From Actinomycetes bacterium (GTDB taxonomy: Bacteria > Actinomycetota > Acidimicrobiia > Acidimicrobiales > RAAP-2), in contig JAJYWG010000434.1 in assembly GCA_021791615.1 (NCBI GenBank), forward strand, positions 1-18,247: a stretch of 18,247 nucleotides of DNA. The letters run 5' to 3'. Shown here in pieces: positions 6,373 to 13,728 of this stretch. Both the position numbers and the translations under genes were made by a program. Numbering within the stretch: the stretch's first letter is position 1; every line of letters begins with the position of its first letter. The notes under the pieces were generated by a model. The model made no database searches. It worked only from the letters and a program-made list of their open reading frames with translations, and was not told the origin of the DNA.

Positions 6373-7277
6373 CGGTCACGGCGTTCGGTTCGGTCCGCTC
6401 TTCTGGCGTGACGACGCTCGTCCTCGGCCTCGCGGCGACGTGGCCGAGGCGGACCGAGCCACAGGGGCGCCCGGTGCTGGTGGTCGAGGCGGACCCTGCC
6501 GGCGGGACGCTGGCCGCATCGGCGGGGTGGCCGCCAGAGCCGGGGCTCGTGTCGCTTGCGGCGGCGGCACGCCGGGGCGCCGAGCCGTCCCTCGTCTTCG
6601 AGCACTGCCGCACGCTCCCAGGCGGCGCCTCCGTCCTTGCCGGCCCGGCCCGGGGCGACCAGGCCAAGAGCGCGCTTCGGATGCTGGCCACGCTGCTCGG
6701 GCAGCTCGGCGACCTCGACGCGGACGTGCTAGTGGACTGCGGCCGGCTGGACGACACTGCGGTGGTCCTCGGCATCTTCGAGCGGACCGCCCGGGCAGAC
6801 CGAGCGACCTGTGCGAACCGAGCGACCCGTGGGGACAGGGCGGTGCTGGTCAGCCGGAGGCGCCTGGCGGACCTGCAGGCGCTGTCTTCCTGGATCGACG
6901 CCCACCCTGCAGGACCGGGCACCGGGCTCGTGGTCGTCGGCGACGGCCCCTACCCCGACGCCGAGATCGCCGAGGCATTGGGTCTCGCGGTCCTGGGGCA
7001 CCTGCCGTGGGATCCGGGGACCCCCGACGCGCTTGTTGCGTATCGGGCGTCGGACCGGCGGCTACGAATGGCCCCGCTCGTGCGCGCCGCGCGCACCCTC
7101 GCCGAGCACCTCGCACGGGACGCGTCCTCGGGCGAGCCGGACGACGAGGACGTGGTGCTCACCGAGCAGCCACACGCCGGCCGGCGGGTGGCGATAGGCA
7201 GCCGGGTGCTGTCGGCCCGGCGGGTCGACACCCGCCCGCATACCAACGGCAGCGTCCCCGAGGAGGCGACCCAATGA
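6366..7277 (+). CDS. cpaE: CpaE-like MinD/ParA-family protein with degenerate Walker A
   Basis: This 303-residue protein has the MinD/ParA fold order. The N-terminal strand and P-loop region is GSVRSSGVTTL (8-18), then VLVVEADPAGGTLA (37-50, the switch aspartate strand), then DVLVDCGRL (120-128, Walker B-like). The deviant Walker A of this family is KGGxGKTT; here both lysines are gone (GVTT instead of GKTT). Such a change is, as I recall, common in actinobacterial Tad-locus homologues, and it suggests poor or no ATP hydrolysis. CpaE homologues help position Tad secretion machines. Residues 144-155 are an in-frame 6-codon tandem duplication. The C-terminus (about 255-303) is acidic then basic and unstructured. 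The gene sits between cpaB and tadA with duplicated junctions on both sides. Confidence 0.83.
   Translation: MGTVTAFGSVRSSGVTTLVLGLAATWPRRTEPQGRPVLVVEADPAGGTLAASAGWPPEPGLVSLAAAARRGAEPSLVFEHCRTLPGGASVLAGPARGDQAKSALRMLATLLGQLGDLDADVLVDCGRLDDTAVVLGIFERTARADRATCANRATRGDRAVLVSRRRLADLQALSSWIDAHPAGPGTGLVVVGDGPYPDAEIAEALGLAVLGHLPWDPGTPDALVAYRASDRRLRMAPLVRAARTLAEHLARDASSGEPDDEDVVLTEQPHAGRRVAIGSRVLSARRVDTRPHTNGSVPEEATQ
6795..6830 (+). repeat. In-frame 18-bp tandem duplication within cpaE-like gene
   Basis: Two 18-bp units (6795-6812 and 6813-6830) share ACCGAGCGACC plus flanking bases and encode ADRATC then ANRATR. A weaker third unit follows (GDRAVL). The reading frame is kept, so this is likely a tolerated surface-loop expansion. 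Confidence 0.6.
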
Positions 7278-7305
7278 GGGTGGACCAGTGAGCGTGGACC
7301 AGTGA
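7275..7305 (+). repeat. Two 14-bp tandem units between cpaE and tadA with chained mini-ORFs MRVDQ and MSVDQ
   Basis: TGAGGGTGGACCAG (7275-7288) and TGAGCGTGGACCAG (7289-7302) are tandem, 13 of 14 identical, then TGACC begins a third partial copy. ATG 7274 opens MRVDQ-stop. Its TGA overlaps GTG 7288, which opens MSVDQ-stop, and that TGA overlaps the GTG 7302 start of tadA. Each step is an NTGA overlap. Confidence 0.75.
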
Positions 7306-8615
7306 CCCCCGACGCGGGGGTGGTGGCCGGACTGCGGGCCGAGGTCCTCGCCGCGCTGTCCCAGCGTGAGCGGGAGCTGTCGGCTGGGGGACGCTCCCCG
7401 CTCGGACCAGCTGACGAGCAGGCGCTCGGCCGCCAGCTGATCGCAGACGCCCTGGAGCGCCGGGCCACCAAGGCGCTACGGGACCAAGACGTGCTGCTCG
7501 CCCCAGACGAAGAGGACGCCCTCGCCCGGGCAGTCTTCGACGCGCTGTTCCGCCTGGACCGCCTGCAGCGCCTCTTGGACGACCCGGGCATCGAGAACAT
7601 CAACGCGAATGGAGCCGACCAGGTCTTCGTCCGCTACGCCGATGGCCGTCGGGAGCAGGTGGCCCCGATCGCCGTCAGCGACGCCGAGCTCGAAGAGATG
7701 CTGCGCAGCGCGGCGGCACGGGTGGGGATCGGCGAACGGCGCTTCGACCGAGGCTCGCCGCGCCTGTCGTTACAGCTGCCCGACGGGTCCCGGCTGTTCG
7801 CGCTGATGGCCGTCGCGGCCCGGCCGTGCGTCTCGATCCGCCGGCACCGCTACCTGCGGGTCACCCCCGACGACCTGGTCCGCCTCGGCACTCTCGACCT
7901 GGCTCTTCGAGCGTTCCTTCGCGCCGCGATGCTGGCAAGGAAGTCGGTGATCATCTGCGGGGGCACCGGAGCGGGAAAGACCACGCTGCTTCGGGCGATG
8001 GCGGCCGACATCCCACCGTCAGAGCGTCTGGTCACCATCGAGGACTCCCTCGAGCTCGGCCTGGACCGCTTCGGCGACCTGCACCCCGACGTCGTCGCCC
8101 TGGAGGCCCGAGAGCCGAACCTCGAGGGCGAGGGTGGCGTCAGCCTGGCCGAGCTGGTCCGCTGGGCGCTTCGCATGTCGCCCGACCGGGTGATCGTCGG
8201 CGAGGCCCGCGGAGAAGAAGTCCTGGCGCTCTTGAACGCGATGAGCCAGGGCACCGACGGCTCGATGGCCACCCTGCACGCGTCCTCGTCGCGTGGTGCG
8301 TTCTCCAAGCTCGCCACCTACGCGGTGCAGGCCCCCGAGCGCTTGCCCTTGGAGGCGACGAACCTGCTGGTGGCGAACGCGGTGCACTTCGTCGTCCACA
8401 TCGCCCAGCACCAGGGGCAGCGCTTCGTGTCCTCGGTGCGCGAGGTGATCGACGCGGAGGGCCCGATGGTGGTCTCCAACGAGATCTTCCGGCCTGGACC
8501 CGACGGCCGGGCCGTTCCCGGCGCGCCGGTCCGAAACGACACCTTGGACCAGCTGGTCTCGGTCGGCTTCGACCCGGGCCTGTTGGACCGGCCCGAGGGG
8601 TGGTGGGAGACATGA
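7302..8615 (+). CDS. tadA: TadA/CpaF-type secretion motor ATPase
   Basis: This 437-residue hexameric ATPase powers Flp pilus assembly from the cytoplasmic face. An N-terminal domain (about 1-195) contains DDPGIENINANGADQVFV and SIRRHRYLRVT. The ATPase core follows: Walker A GGTGAGKTT (220-228, Lys226), Asp box RLVTIEDSLEL (242-252), Walker B RVIVGEARG with Glu301, and His box MATLHASS (322-329). All key residues are intact. The start is the GTG at 7302, reached through the duplicated junction; no in-frame alternative with a better ribosome site is seen. The stop overlaps the tadB ATG (ATGA, 8612-8615). Confidence 0.95.
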   Translation: MTPDAGVVAGLRAEVLAALSQRERELSAGGRSPLGPADEQALGRQLIADALERRATKALRDQDVLLAPDEEDALARAVFDALFRLDRLQRLLDDPGIENINANGADQVFVRYADGRREQVAPIAVSDAELEEMLRSAAARVGIGERRFDRGSPRLSLQLPDGSRLFALMAVAARPCVSIRRHRYLRVTPDDLVRLGTLDLALRAFLRAAMLARKSVIICGGTGAGKTTLLRAMAADIPPSERLVTIEDSLELGLDRFGDLHPDVVALEAREPNLEGEGGVSLAELVRWALRMSPDRVIVGEARGEEVLALLNAMSQGTDGSMATLHASSSRGAFSKLATYAVQAPERLPLEATNLLVANAVHFVVHIAQHQGQRFVSSVREVIDAEGPMVVSNEIFRPGPDGRAVPGAPVRNDTLDQLVSVGFDPGLLDRPEGWWET

Positions 8616-9526
8616 GCGCGCTGGCGGGCCTCCTCGGCGCAGGGGTGGGTCTCGGGGTGGTGCTGGTCGTTGCCGGCTGGCGCGGCGTGGAACTACCCCG
8701 GCCCACCCGGCGCCTCCAGCGGGCCGGCGTGGGGCGGGCCCAGGTGGGACGGCCCCAGCTGGAGCGGGCCAACCTGCGCCTCGCCCTTGCGGTCGGCGCG
8801 GCGGTGGTGGTTGGCGCGGCGACGGGGTGGCCTGTTGGGGCGGTGCTGGCCGGCCTGGCGGGATGGGGCGCACCGGGGTTGTTGGGCGGCGCAGGGCGCC
8901 ACCAGGCGGCCGTGGGGCGGATCGAGGCGGTGGCGGGCTGGGCGGAGATGCTGCGCGACACGATGGCCGGCGCCGCGGGCTTGGAGCAGGCCATCGTCGC
9001 CACGGCCCCTTTGGCCCCGCTCCCGATCCGGGCCGAGGTCGCCACCTTGGCGGTGCGCCTCGACTCCGAACGGCTCGCCCCGGCACTTCGGGCGTTCGCG
9101 GACGAGGTGGGGGATCCGACCTGCGACCTCGTCGTCGCAGCCCTGGTGCTTGCAGCCGACCACCAGGCCCAACGCCTCGGCGAGCTGCTCGGCACTCTCG
9201 CCCAGGCGGCGCGGGACCAGGCCACCATGCGCCTTCGAGTCGAAACCGGAAGGGCGCGGTCCCGGACGTCGGTCAAGGTCATCGTCGGGGCCACCGGCGC
9301 GCTCGTCGCCGGCCTGGCGCTCGTCGACCGCGGCTACCTCGCCCCCTACGACACGCTCACCGGACAGCTCGTCCTGGTCCTCGTCGGTGCGATGTTCGCG
9401 CTGTCGTTCGTGTGGCTCTCTCGCATGACCCGCCCGGCGAACTTGGAACGGATCCTCACCGGCCGGTCGACCGGGGCTGCCGTCGGTGACCCGGCGCCCC
9501 TGTCTCGATCGGGGTCCCGGTCGTGA
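8612..9526 (+). CDS. tadB: TadB-like inner-membrane platform protein (T2SS F family)
   Basis: This 304-residue integral membrane protein has an N-terminal hydrophobic helix (about 4-22) and a further hydrophobic region at 54-92. A cytoplasmic T2SSF domain (about 100-222) contains WAEMLRDTMAGAAGLEQAI and DEVGDPTCDLVVAAL. Two C-terminal helices follow (about 222-238 and 251-270). It forms the membrane platform with TadC, coupling TadA ATPase action to pilin extrusion. The ATG overlaps the tadA stop and has GGGAG upstream. The stop overlaps the tadC GTG (GTGA, 9523-9526). The tail after residue 272 is a short polar extension. Confidence 0.92.
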   Translation: MSALAGLLGAGVGLGVVLVVAGWRGVELPRPTRRLQRAGVGRAQVGRPQLERANLRLALAVGAAVVVGAATGWPVGAVLAGLAGWGAPGLLGGAGRHQAAVGRIEAVAGWAEMLRDTMAGAAGLEQAIVATAPLAPLPIRAEVATLAVRLDSERLAPALRAFADEVGDPTCDLVVAALVLAADHQAQRLGELLGTLAQAARDQATMRLRVETGRARSRTSVKVIVGATGALVAGLALVDRGYLAPYDTLTGQLVLVLVGAMFALSFVWLSRMTRPANLERILTGRSTGAAVGDPAPLSRSGSRS

Positions 9527-10437
9527 GCCCCGGTCTGCTGACCGCGCTCATTTGCGGGGCGGGGGTGGGTGCGGGGCTGTGGCTGGTGGTCCGGGGCCTG
9601 TTCCCACCCCGCCCGAGCCTCGCCCAGGCCCTCGCCCAGCTGCGCCGGGTCCCCGAACCCGCACCTCTCGCTGCCGAGGTTGACGGCGGGATAGCCGCAC
9701 GCCTCGGCCGGCCCATCGCCACCCTGCTCGAGCGCAGCGACGCTCGGTGGCTCGTGGCGGGAAAGGTCCGCCAGGACTTGGCCGTCCTCGGGCGGAGTGC
9801 CGAGCGGCACCTGGCCGAGAAGGTCACCCTCGCCCTGGTCGGCCTCCTCGTCGCCCCGGCGGTCACCGTGCTGCTCGCGGCAGGCGGGGTGCACCTCGGG
9901 CTCGTCGTGCCGGTGTGGGGATCGCTCGTGTGCATGGCCGGCGGGTTCTTCCTCCCCGACCTCGGCATCCGAGGAGATGCCGCCCGGCGGCGCACCGACT
10001 TCCGCCACGCGCTCTCGAGCTTCTTGGACCTCGTGGTCGTCGCCCTGGCCGGCGGCGGCGGGGTCGAGACCGCGCTTGCCGACGCGGCGTCGGTCGGCAA
10101 CGGCTGGGCGTTTACCACCCTGCGCCGGACCCTCGACCAGGCCCGCCTCGCCAGGGAGACCCCCTGGGCCGCGCTCGGACGTCTCGGCCAGCGGCTCGGC
10201 GTTGACGAGCTGGGCGAGCTCGCCGCGTCCCTCTCCCTGGCCGGCACCGAAGGCGCGAAGGTCCGCGCCAGCCTCGCCGCCAAGGCCACGTCGCTTCGCA
10301 CCCACCAGCTGGCCGAGGCCGAGACCGCGGACCAGGCCGCCACCGAGCGCATGGCGCTGCCGGTCGTGGTGCTCTTCGCCGGGTTCTTGTTCTTCCTCGG
10401 CTACCCCGCCGTCGTCAAGGTCCTCGGCGCGCTGTGA
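9523..10437 (+). CDS. tadC: TadC-like inner-membrane platform protein (T2SS F family)
   Basis: This 304-residue partner of TadB has an N-terminal helix (5-23), a long cytoplasmic stretch, two hydrophobic segments (about 101-120 and 124-146), the T2SSF domain (about 155-275: RHALSSFLDLVVVALAGGGG, then VETALADAA) and a final helix ending FLFFLGYPAVVKVLGAL. This GYP ending is typical of TadC. The GTG start overlaps the tadB stop. It is the last gene before the pilin, with 84 nt between them. Confidence 0.92.
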   Translation: MSPGLLTALICGAGVGAGLWLVVRGLFPPRPSLAQALAQLRRVPEPAPLAAEVDGGIAARLGRPIATLLERSDARWLVAGKVRQDLAVLGRSAERHLAEKVTLALVGLLVAPAVTVLLAAGGVHLGLVVPVWGSLVCMAGGFFLPDLGIRGDAARRRTDFRHALSSFLDLVVVALAGGGGVETALADAASVGNGWAFTTLRRTLDQARLARETPWAALGRLGQRLGVDELGELAASLSLAGTEGAKVRASLAAKATSLRTHQLAEAETADQAATERMALPVVVLFAGFLFFLGYPAVVKVLGAL

Positions 10438-10489
10438 GTAGTGCGTCGGTTCCGCGAACGCCCACGCACTCCAGTCAGTCAGACACAGA

Positions 10490-10523
10490 GAAAGGAACCA
10501 ACTGATGAAAGGACACCCACGAT
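10490..10523 (+). other. Duplicated ribosome binding site before the flp gene with a 10-codon mini-ORF
   Basis: GAAAGGA occurs at 10490-10496 and 10507-10513, 17 bp apart, each followed 8-10 nt later by GATG. The first site would serve ATG 10505, which opens MKGHPRCSQS-stop (stop TGA 10535-10537) out of frame with flp. The second serves the flp ATG at 10522. The similarity outside the GAAAGGA and GATG blocks is weak. Confidence 0.45.
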
Positions 10524-10731
10524 GTTCACAGAGCTGATCGTCCTCCGCCACCTCTTCACCGTCCTCCATAGTCGGTGGGAGGCGCTGCGTGCTGACCCGG
10601 AGGCCGGCTACACCACCGAGACGGTGATCGTCACTGCGCTGCTCGCCGCGCTGGCGCTCACCGCGGTCGGGATCATCGTGGCCAAGGTCGTCTCGGCCGC
10701 CAACAACATCTCGACCGGCAGCGGCGGCTGA
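10522..10731 (+). CDS. flp: Flp-type small pilin
   Basis: This 69-residue protein has a basic/polar leader of about 29 residues, a type IV prepilin-like junction EAGYTTETV and one hydrophobic helix (about 36-56: IVTALLAALALTAVGIIVAK), then a short polar tail NNISTGSGG. This is the organisation of actinobacterial Flp/DUF4244-like major pilins. Conserved Glu33 is at +4 if cleavage follows Gly29, or +5 if after Ala28, so the exact processing site is unclear. The ATG at 10522 has AAAGGA 8 nt upstream; an in-frame longer version from 10441 would add 27 polar residues and is less likely. The Tn7-like element begins 15 nt after the stop. No prepilin peptidase gene is in the window. Confidence 0.85.
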   Translation: MFTELIVLRHLFTVLHSRWEALRADPEAGYTTETVIVTALLAALALTAVGIIVAKVVSAANNISTGSGG

Positions 10732-10741
10732 GCAGCGCGCG

Positions 10742-10746
10742 CCGCC
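10742..10746 (+). repeat. 5-bp target-site duplication, left copy (CCGCC)
   Basis: CCGCC immediately precedes the TG tip of the left inverted repeat and matches the five bases after the right tip. Five-base duplications are characteristic of Tn7-like and Tn5053-type transposition. Confidence 0.88.
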
Positions 10747-10776
10747 TGTAGGGATGCCGTGAAGATGGCGAATGGG
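10747..10776 (+). repeat. Left terminal inverted repeat
   Basis: It begins TGTAGGGATGCCGTG and ends ATGGCGAATGGG. Compared with the reverse complement of 16703-16732, 26 of 30 bases match (mismatches at positions 3, 9, 16 and 18). Weaker similarity continues to about 46 bp. Confidence 0.92.
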
Positions 10777-10826
10777 TCGTCTACTTGGCGAACGCGTGGC
10801 GAGCGGGCCGCGAAGATGGCGAACGG
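10757..10826 (+). promoter_or_regulatory. Left-end array of candidate TnsB-binding sites
   Basis: The core TGGCGAAYG (R in one copy) recurs at 10766, 10786, 10797 (TGGCGAGCG) and 10817, with spacings of 20, 11 and 20 bp. The first and last copies extend to a 19-bp match (CCGTGAAGATGGCGAATGG at 10757 and CCGCGAAGATGGCGAACGG at 10808, 17 of 19). Tn7-family ends carry several such TnsB sites; assignment to TnsB is by analogy. Confidence 0.72.
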
Positions 10827-10906
10827 CCGGTGGAAATCCCCGGAGTTCTCGTTGTTCGGCACTACCGTTGGGCCGTGGCCGCGGAGCGCAGTTCCTCGTA
10901 GCACCC

Positions 10907-11623
10907 ATGAACGCCACCGCTGCTCGGGTGAGGTTCCGGGACAGCAGTGGGAAGGTCACTCACTCGGACCTGGCGTCGGTGTCGCCTGCGGCGGTGGCGA
11001 CGAGCCGGCCGTGGCGGACGTTCCGGTGGCATCACGGCCAGACGCACTTCTCGGGCTGGTACTGGTCGGCCACGACGAGTCGCCACGTCGTCTACGAGAG
11101 CCGCCTCGAGCTGGCTCGGTTGCTGCTCGCGGACTTCGACCCCTCGGTGGCCTCGATCGCCGCGCAGCCCTTCTACCTGACCGCGTCGGTGAACGGGAAG
11201 GAGCGCAACCATGTCCCTGACTTCCTGCTGCTCGATCGTGAGGGGGCGGTGAGCGTGGTGAACGTCAAACCGCAGGACCGCCTCGCCGATCCGAAGGTGG
11301 CCGAGGCGTTGGGGTGGGCCGGCACGGTGTTCGCCGAGCGGGGCTGGCGTCACGAGATCTGGAGCGGTGCGCCGGCGGTGCAACTGGCGAACGTGCGGTT
11401 CCTGGCCGCCTACCGTGATCCCGCCCGGATCGACCCGACGTTGGTGGCGGCGCTGTCCGACACCCTCGTCGGGCCAGTCAGGCTGGGCGAGCTCGAGCGG
11501 GCATGGCCGCAACGAGGTGACGACGCGCGTGCCGCGGCGTTGCACCTGTTGTGGCGAGGCGTGGTGCGCACGGATCTGTCGGCTCCGCTATCCGCCGACA
11601 CGATGCTGGAGCGCGCCGCATGA
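10907..11623 (+). CDS. tnsA: TnsA-like heteromeric transposase endonuclease
   Basis: This 238-residue protein has the TnsA endonuclease core at about 60-125: VVYESRLELARLL (Glu64/Glu68), IAAQPFYL (84-91), HVPDFLLLD (Asp105) and VVNVKPQ (Lys121). This is the E-D-x-K pattern of restriction-like nucleases, and the spacing fits the TnsA family. TnsA cleaves the 5' ends of the element, allowing cut-and-paste movement with TnsB. The C-terminal 100 residues form a helical, wHTH-like region that may contact TnsC. The ATG at 10907 has no clear Shine-Dalgarno. A longer frame starting at 10772 would translate the transposon end and is rejected. The stop overlaps the tnsB ATG. Confidence 0.87.
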   Translation: MNATAARVRFRDSSGKVTHSDLASVSPAAVATSRPWRTFRWHHGQTHFSGWYWSATTSRHVVYESRLELARLLLADFDPSVASIAAQPFYLTASVNGKERNHVPDFLLLDREGAVSVVNVKPQDRLADPKVAEALGWAGTVFAERGWRHEIWSGAPAVQLANVRFLAAYRDPARIDPTLVAALSDTLVGPVRLGELERAWPQRGDDARAAALHLLWRGVVRTDLSAPLSADTMLERAA

Positions 11624-13728
11624 GCGCCTGGACGGTCACGGTCGAGGTGGGGACGCGCCTCGCCCATGACGGCGAGCTGTGGACCGTCACCTCGATTGAA
11701 GCGGGCTGCGTCGTGCTCGCCGGGCCCCGAGGGGCGTGCAAGCGAGTGGTCACGGCGACGTTGTTCGCCGATCAGTCCACGAAGGTGATCGGCGCGAGCG
11801 ATAGCGCGCCCGCGCCGATGGGTTCGGTGCTCGACGACCTGGCCGATGCAGAGCGAATGCAGCTGACCGAGCGTCTCGGTCATGTTCGTGAGGTGCTGAC
11901 CGGCTATCGCTCGGGCAGCGCCGATCTGGCCGAGCCGGGCGAACCCCGACCTGGCTACGACCCGTCGCTTCCGCTCATGGACCGCTACCGGACGAAGGCA
12001 GCCGAGCTCGGGATCGGTTCACGGAGTGTCGAGCGGTGGGCAGCGGCGGTCCGGGAGGTGGGACCGGTCGGCCTTCTTGACGGAAGGGCCGCACACCCGT
12101 CCGACCCGTTCTCTGGGGTGGACGCCCGCTGGGTGGACATGTGCCGCACGGTGCTGGCCGAGCACGTCGAGGCGTCGCGCCCGACCAAGCAGCTGTTGAT
12201 TGACCGGGTGGCGGCCCGGTTGGAGGTGGAGCACGGCGTCGGCGTCGTGCCGGCCCCCGGACCGAAGAAGGCACGCGCCGTGCTCGCCGAGCTGACCCGG
12301 GGCACGAACGCCTTCGTCGGGGCGACGAAGCAGAAGCGCTCGATCGCCAACCGCCCGTCGAGCGCCTACGGCCGGCTGCGGGCGACCCGGCCGGGTGAGT
12401 ATCTGTTGTTGGACACGACGCCCCTCGACGTGTTCGCGATGGAGCCGCTCACGCTGCGTTGGGTGGGCGTCGAGCTCACGATCGCGATGGACCTGTTCTC
12501 CCGGTCCATCTGCGGGCTGCGCCTGTCGGCGGTCTCGACCAAGGCGGTGGACGCGGCGGTGGTGCTGTTCGAGACGTTGACGCCGGACTCTGTGCGCACG
12601 ACCGGTTCGGGCCTTCTGCCCTACGGCGGAGTGCCCGAGGTGGTGGTGGTCGACGCCGAGAGGGCCTGCTTCGCCAACGCTCCGGGAGCAAACGCAAGCG
12701 GAGGGTTGCCGGGGGTGGCGGCGGAGACGTTGGTGGTCGACCACGGCAAGATCTACCTCTCCGAGCACCTGCTCTCGGTGTGCGAGCGCCTGGGCATCTC
12801 GATCCAGCCGGCCCGCCCCCTCACCCCGACCGACAAGGCCGCCTGCGAACGGTTCTTCCGGACCCTCGGAGAAGGACTGCTCGTGGCGCTGCCCGGCTAC
12901 AAGGGCCCCGACGTCTACAGCCGGGGGGCGGATCCCGAGGGCTGCGCCTACTTCTTCGTCGACGAGCTGGAGCGGATCATCCGGGAGTGGACGGCGACGA
13001 TCTACCACCGCCGCCCCCACGAGGGGCTGACCGAGCCGGCCGCGCCGGGTGTGGAGCTCTCACCGGCCGAGATGTTCGAGGCGGGGTTGGCCCGCACCGG
13101 ACGGCTGCGGGTTGCCTCCCATCCGGGCCTCGTGTTCGACCTCTTGCCCACCGCGTGGCGGACGGTCCAGCACTACGGCGTCGAGGTCCACGGGCTGCGC
13201 TACAACGGCCCGTCCCTCACCCCTTATCGCAACCGCACGAGCCCGCACACCGGGCTTCATGCCGGCAAGTGGCCGGTCCGCTTCGACCCCGACGACATCT
13301 CCAAGGTGTACTTCTGCGACCCAGCCGACAACGCCTGGCACACCCTCACCTGGGAGCACGCCGCGGATGTGGGTGTGCCGTTCTCGGCCGAGACGCTCGC
13401 GTACGCCAAGCGCCTGGCGCTTGTCTCGGGCCGCCACGTCGACGAGCGCCGGGCCTTGGCCGAGCTGCTGGAGCGCTTCGACGCAGGCCTCGTGCGCAAC
13501 CCGGTCGAGCGGCGTCTGGCCCTGCGGGCCTCCGAGCAACGCCAAGCTCGCCTCGCGGCCGCGACCGGGTCGCAGGAGTTGGCCGAGGTGGTGGCCCTGC
13601 CGAGCGTCGCCGCCGTCACCGAACAGATGGTCCTCGTGGGCGACGACGACCGGCCAGAGGACCTCGACGACGACACGGCGTTGAGCGACGAGCAGTTCTA
13701 CGCCGACGCGTTCAGGGTGATCCGGTGA
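11620..13728 (+). CDS. tnsB: TnsB-like DDE transposase (rve / Mu-transposase family)
   Basis: This 702-residue protein carries out DNA strand transfer. N-terminal helical DNA-binding regions (about 118-155: DRYRTKAAELGIGSRSVERW, and about 165-215) precede the RNase H-like core. The catalytic triad is readable: Asp265 in YLLLDTTPLDVF, Asp374 in LVVDHGKIY and Glu410 in DKAACERFFRTLGE, with 35 residues between the last two (D35E). IYHRRPHEGL (about 465-474) and a C-terminal Mu-type beta barrel region (HAGKWPVRFDPDDISKVYF) follow, then a helical tail likely to bind TnsC. The length and domain order fit TnsB/TniA. The ATG overlaps the tnsA stop (ATGA), and the stop overlaps the tnsC GTG. Confidence 0.94.
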   Translation: MSAWTVTVEVGTRLAHDGELWTVTSIEAGCVVLAGPRGACKRVVTATLFADQSTKVIGASDSAPAPMGSVLDDLADAERMQLTERLGHVREVLTGYRSGSADLAEPGEPRPGYDPSLPLMDRYRTKAAELGIGSRSVERWAAAVREVGPVGLLDGRAAHPSDPFSGVDARWVDMCRTVLAEHVEASRPTKQLLIDRVAARLEVEHGVGVVPAPGPKKARAVLAELTRGTNAFVGATKQKRSIANRPSSAYGRLRATRPGEYLLLDTTPLDVFAMEPLTLRWVGVELTIAMDLFSRSICGLRLSAVSTKAVDAAVVLFETLTPDSVRTTGSGLLPYGGVPEVVVVDAERACFANAPGANASGGLPGVAAETLVVDHGKIYLSEHLLSVCERLGISIQPARPLTPTDKAACERFFRTLGEGLLVALPGYKGPDVYSRGADPEGCAYFFVDELERIIREWTATIYHRRPHEGLTEPAAPGVELSPAEMFEAGLARTGRLRVASHPGLVFDLLPTAWRTVQHYGVEVHGLRYNGPSLTPYRNRTSPHTGLHAGKWPVRFDPDDISKVYFCDPADNAWHTLTWEHAADVGVPFSAETLAYAKRLALVSGRHVDERRALAELLERFDAGLVRNPVERRLALRASEQRQARLAAATGSQELAEVVALPSVAAVTEQMVLVGDDDRPEDLDDDTALSDEQFYADAFRVIR

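Noticed and set aside
10772..10906. N-terminal extension of TnsA
   Set aside because: It would translate the inverted repeat and binding-site array; the extension is Arg/Gly-rich with no family similarity, so ATG 10907 is preferred.
9346..10959. 537-codon open frame on the minus strand
   Set aside because: It lies antisense to tadB, tadC, flp and the transposon end; its composition (Arg/Gly/Glu/His rich, no domain) is that of a mirror frame of GC-rich genes.
12459..13724. Long open frame upstream of and in phase with tnsC
   Set aside because: It overlaps tnsB in another frame and shows only mirror-type composition; TnsC homology begins at the GTG overlapping the tnsB stop.
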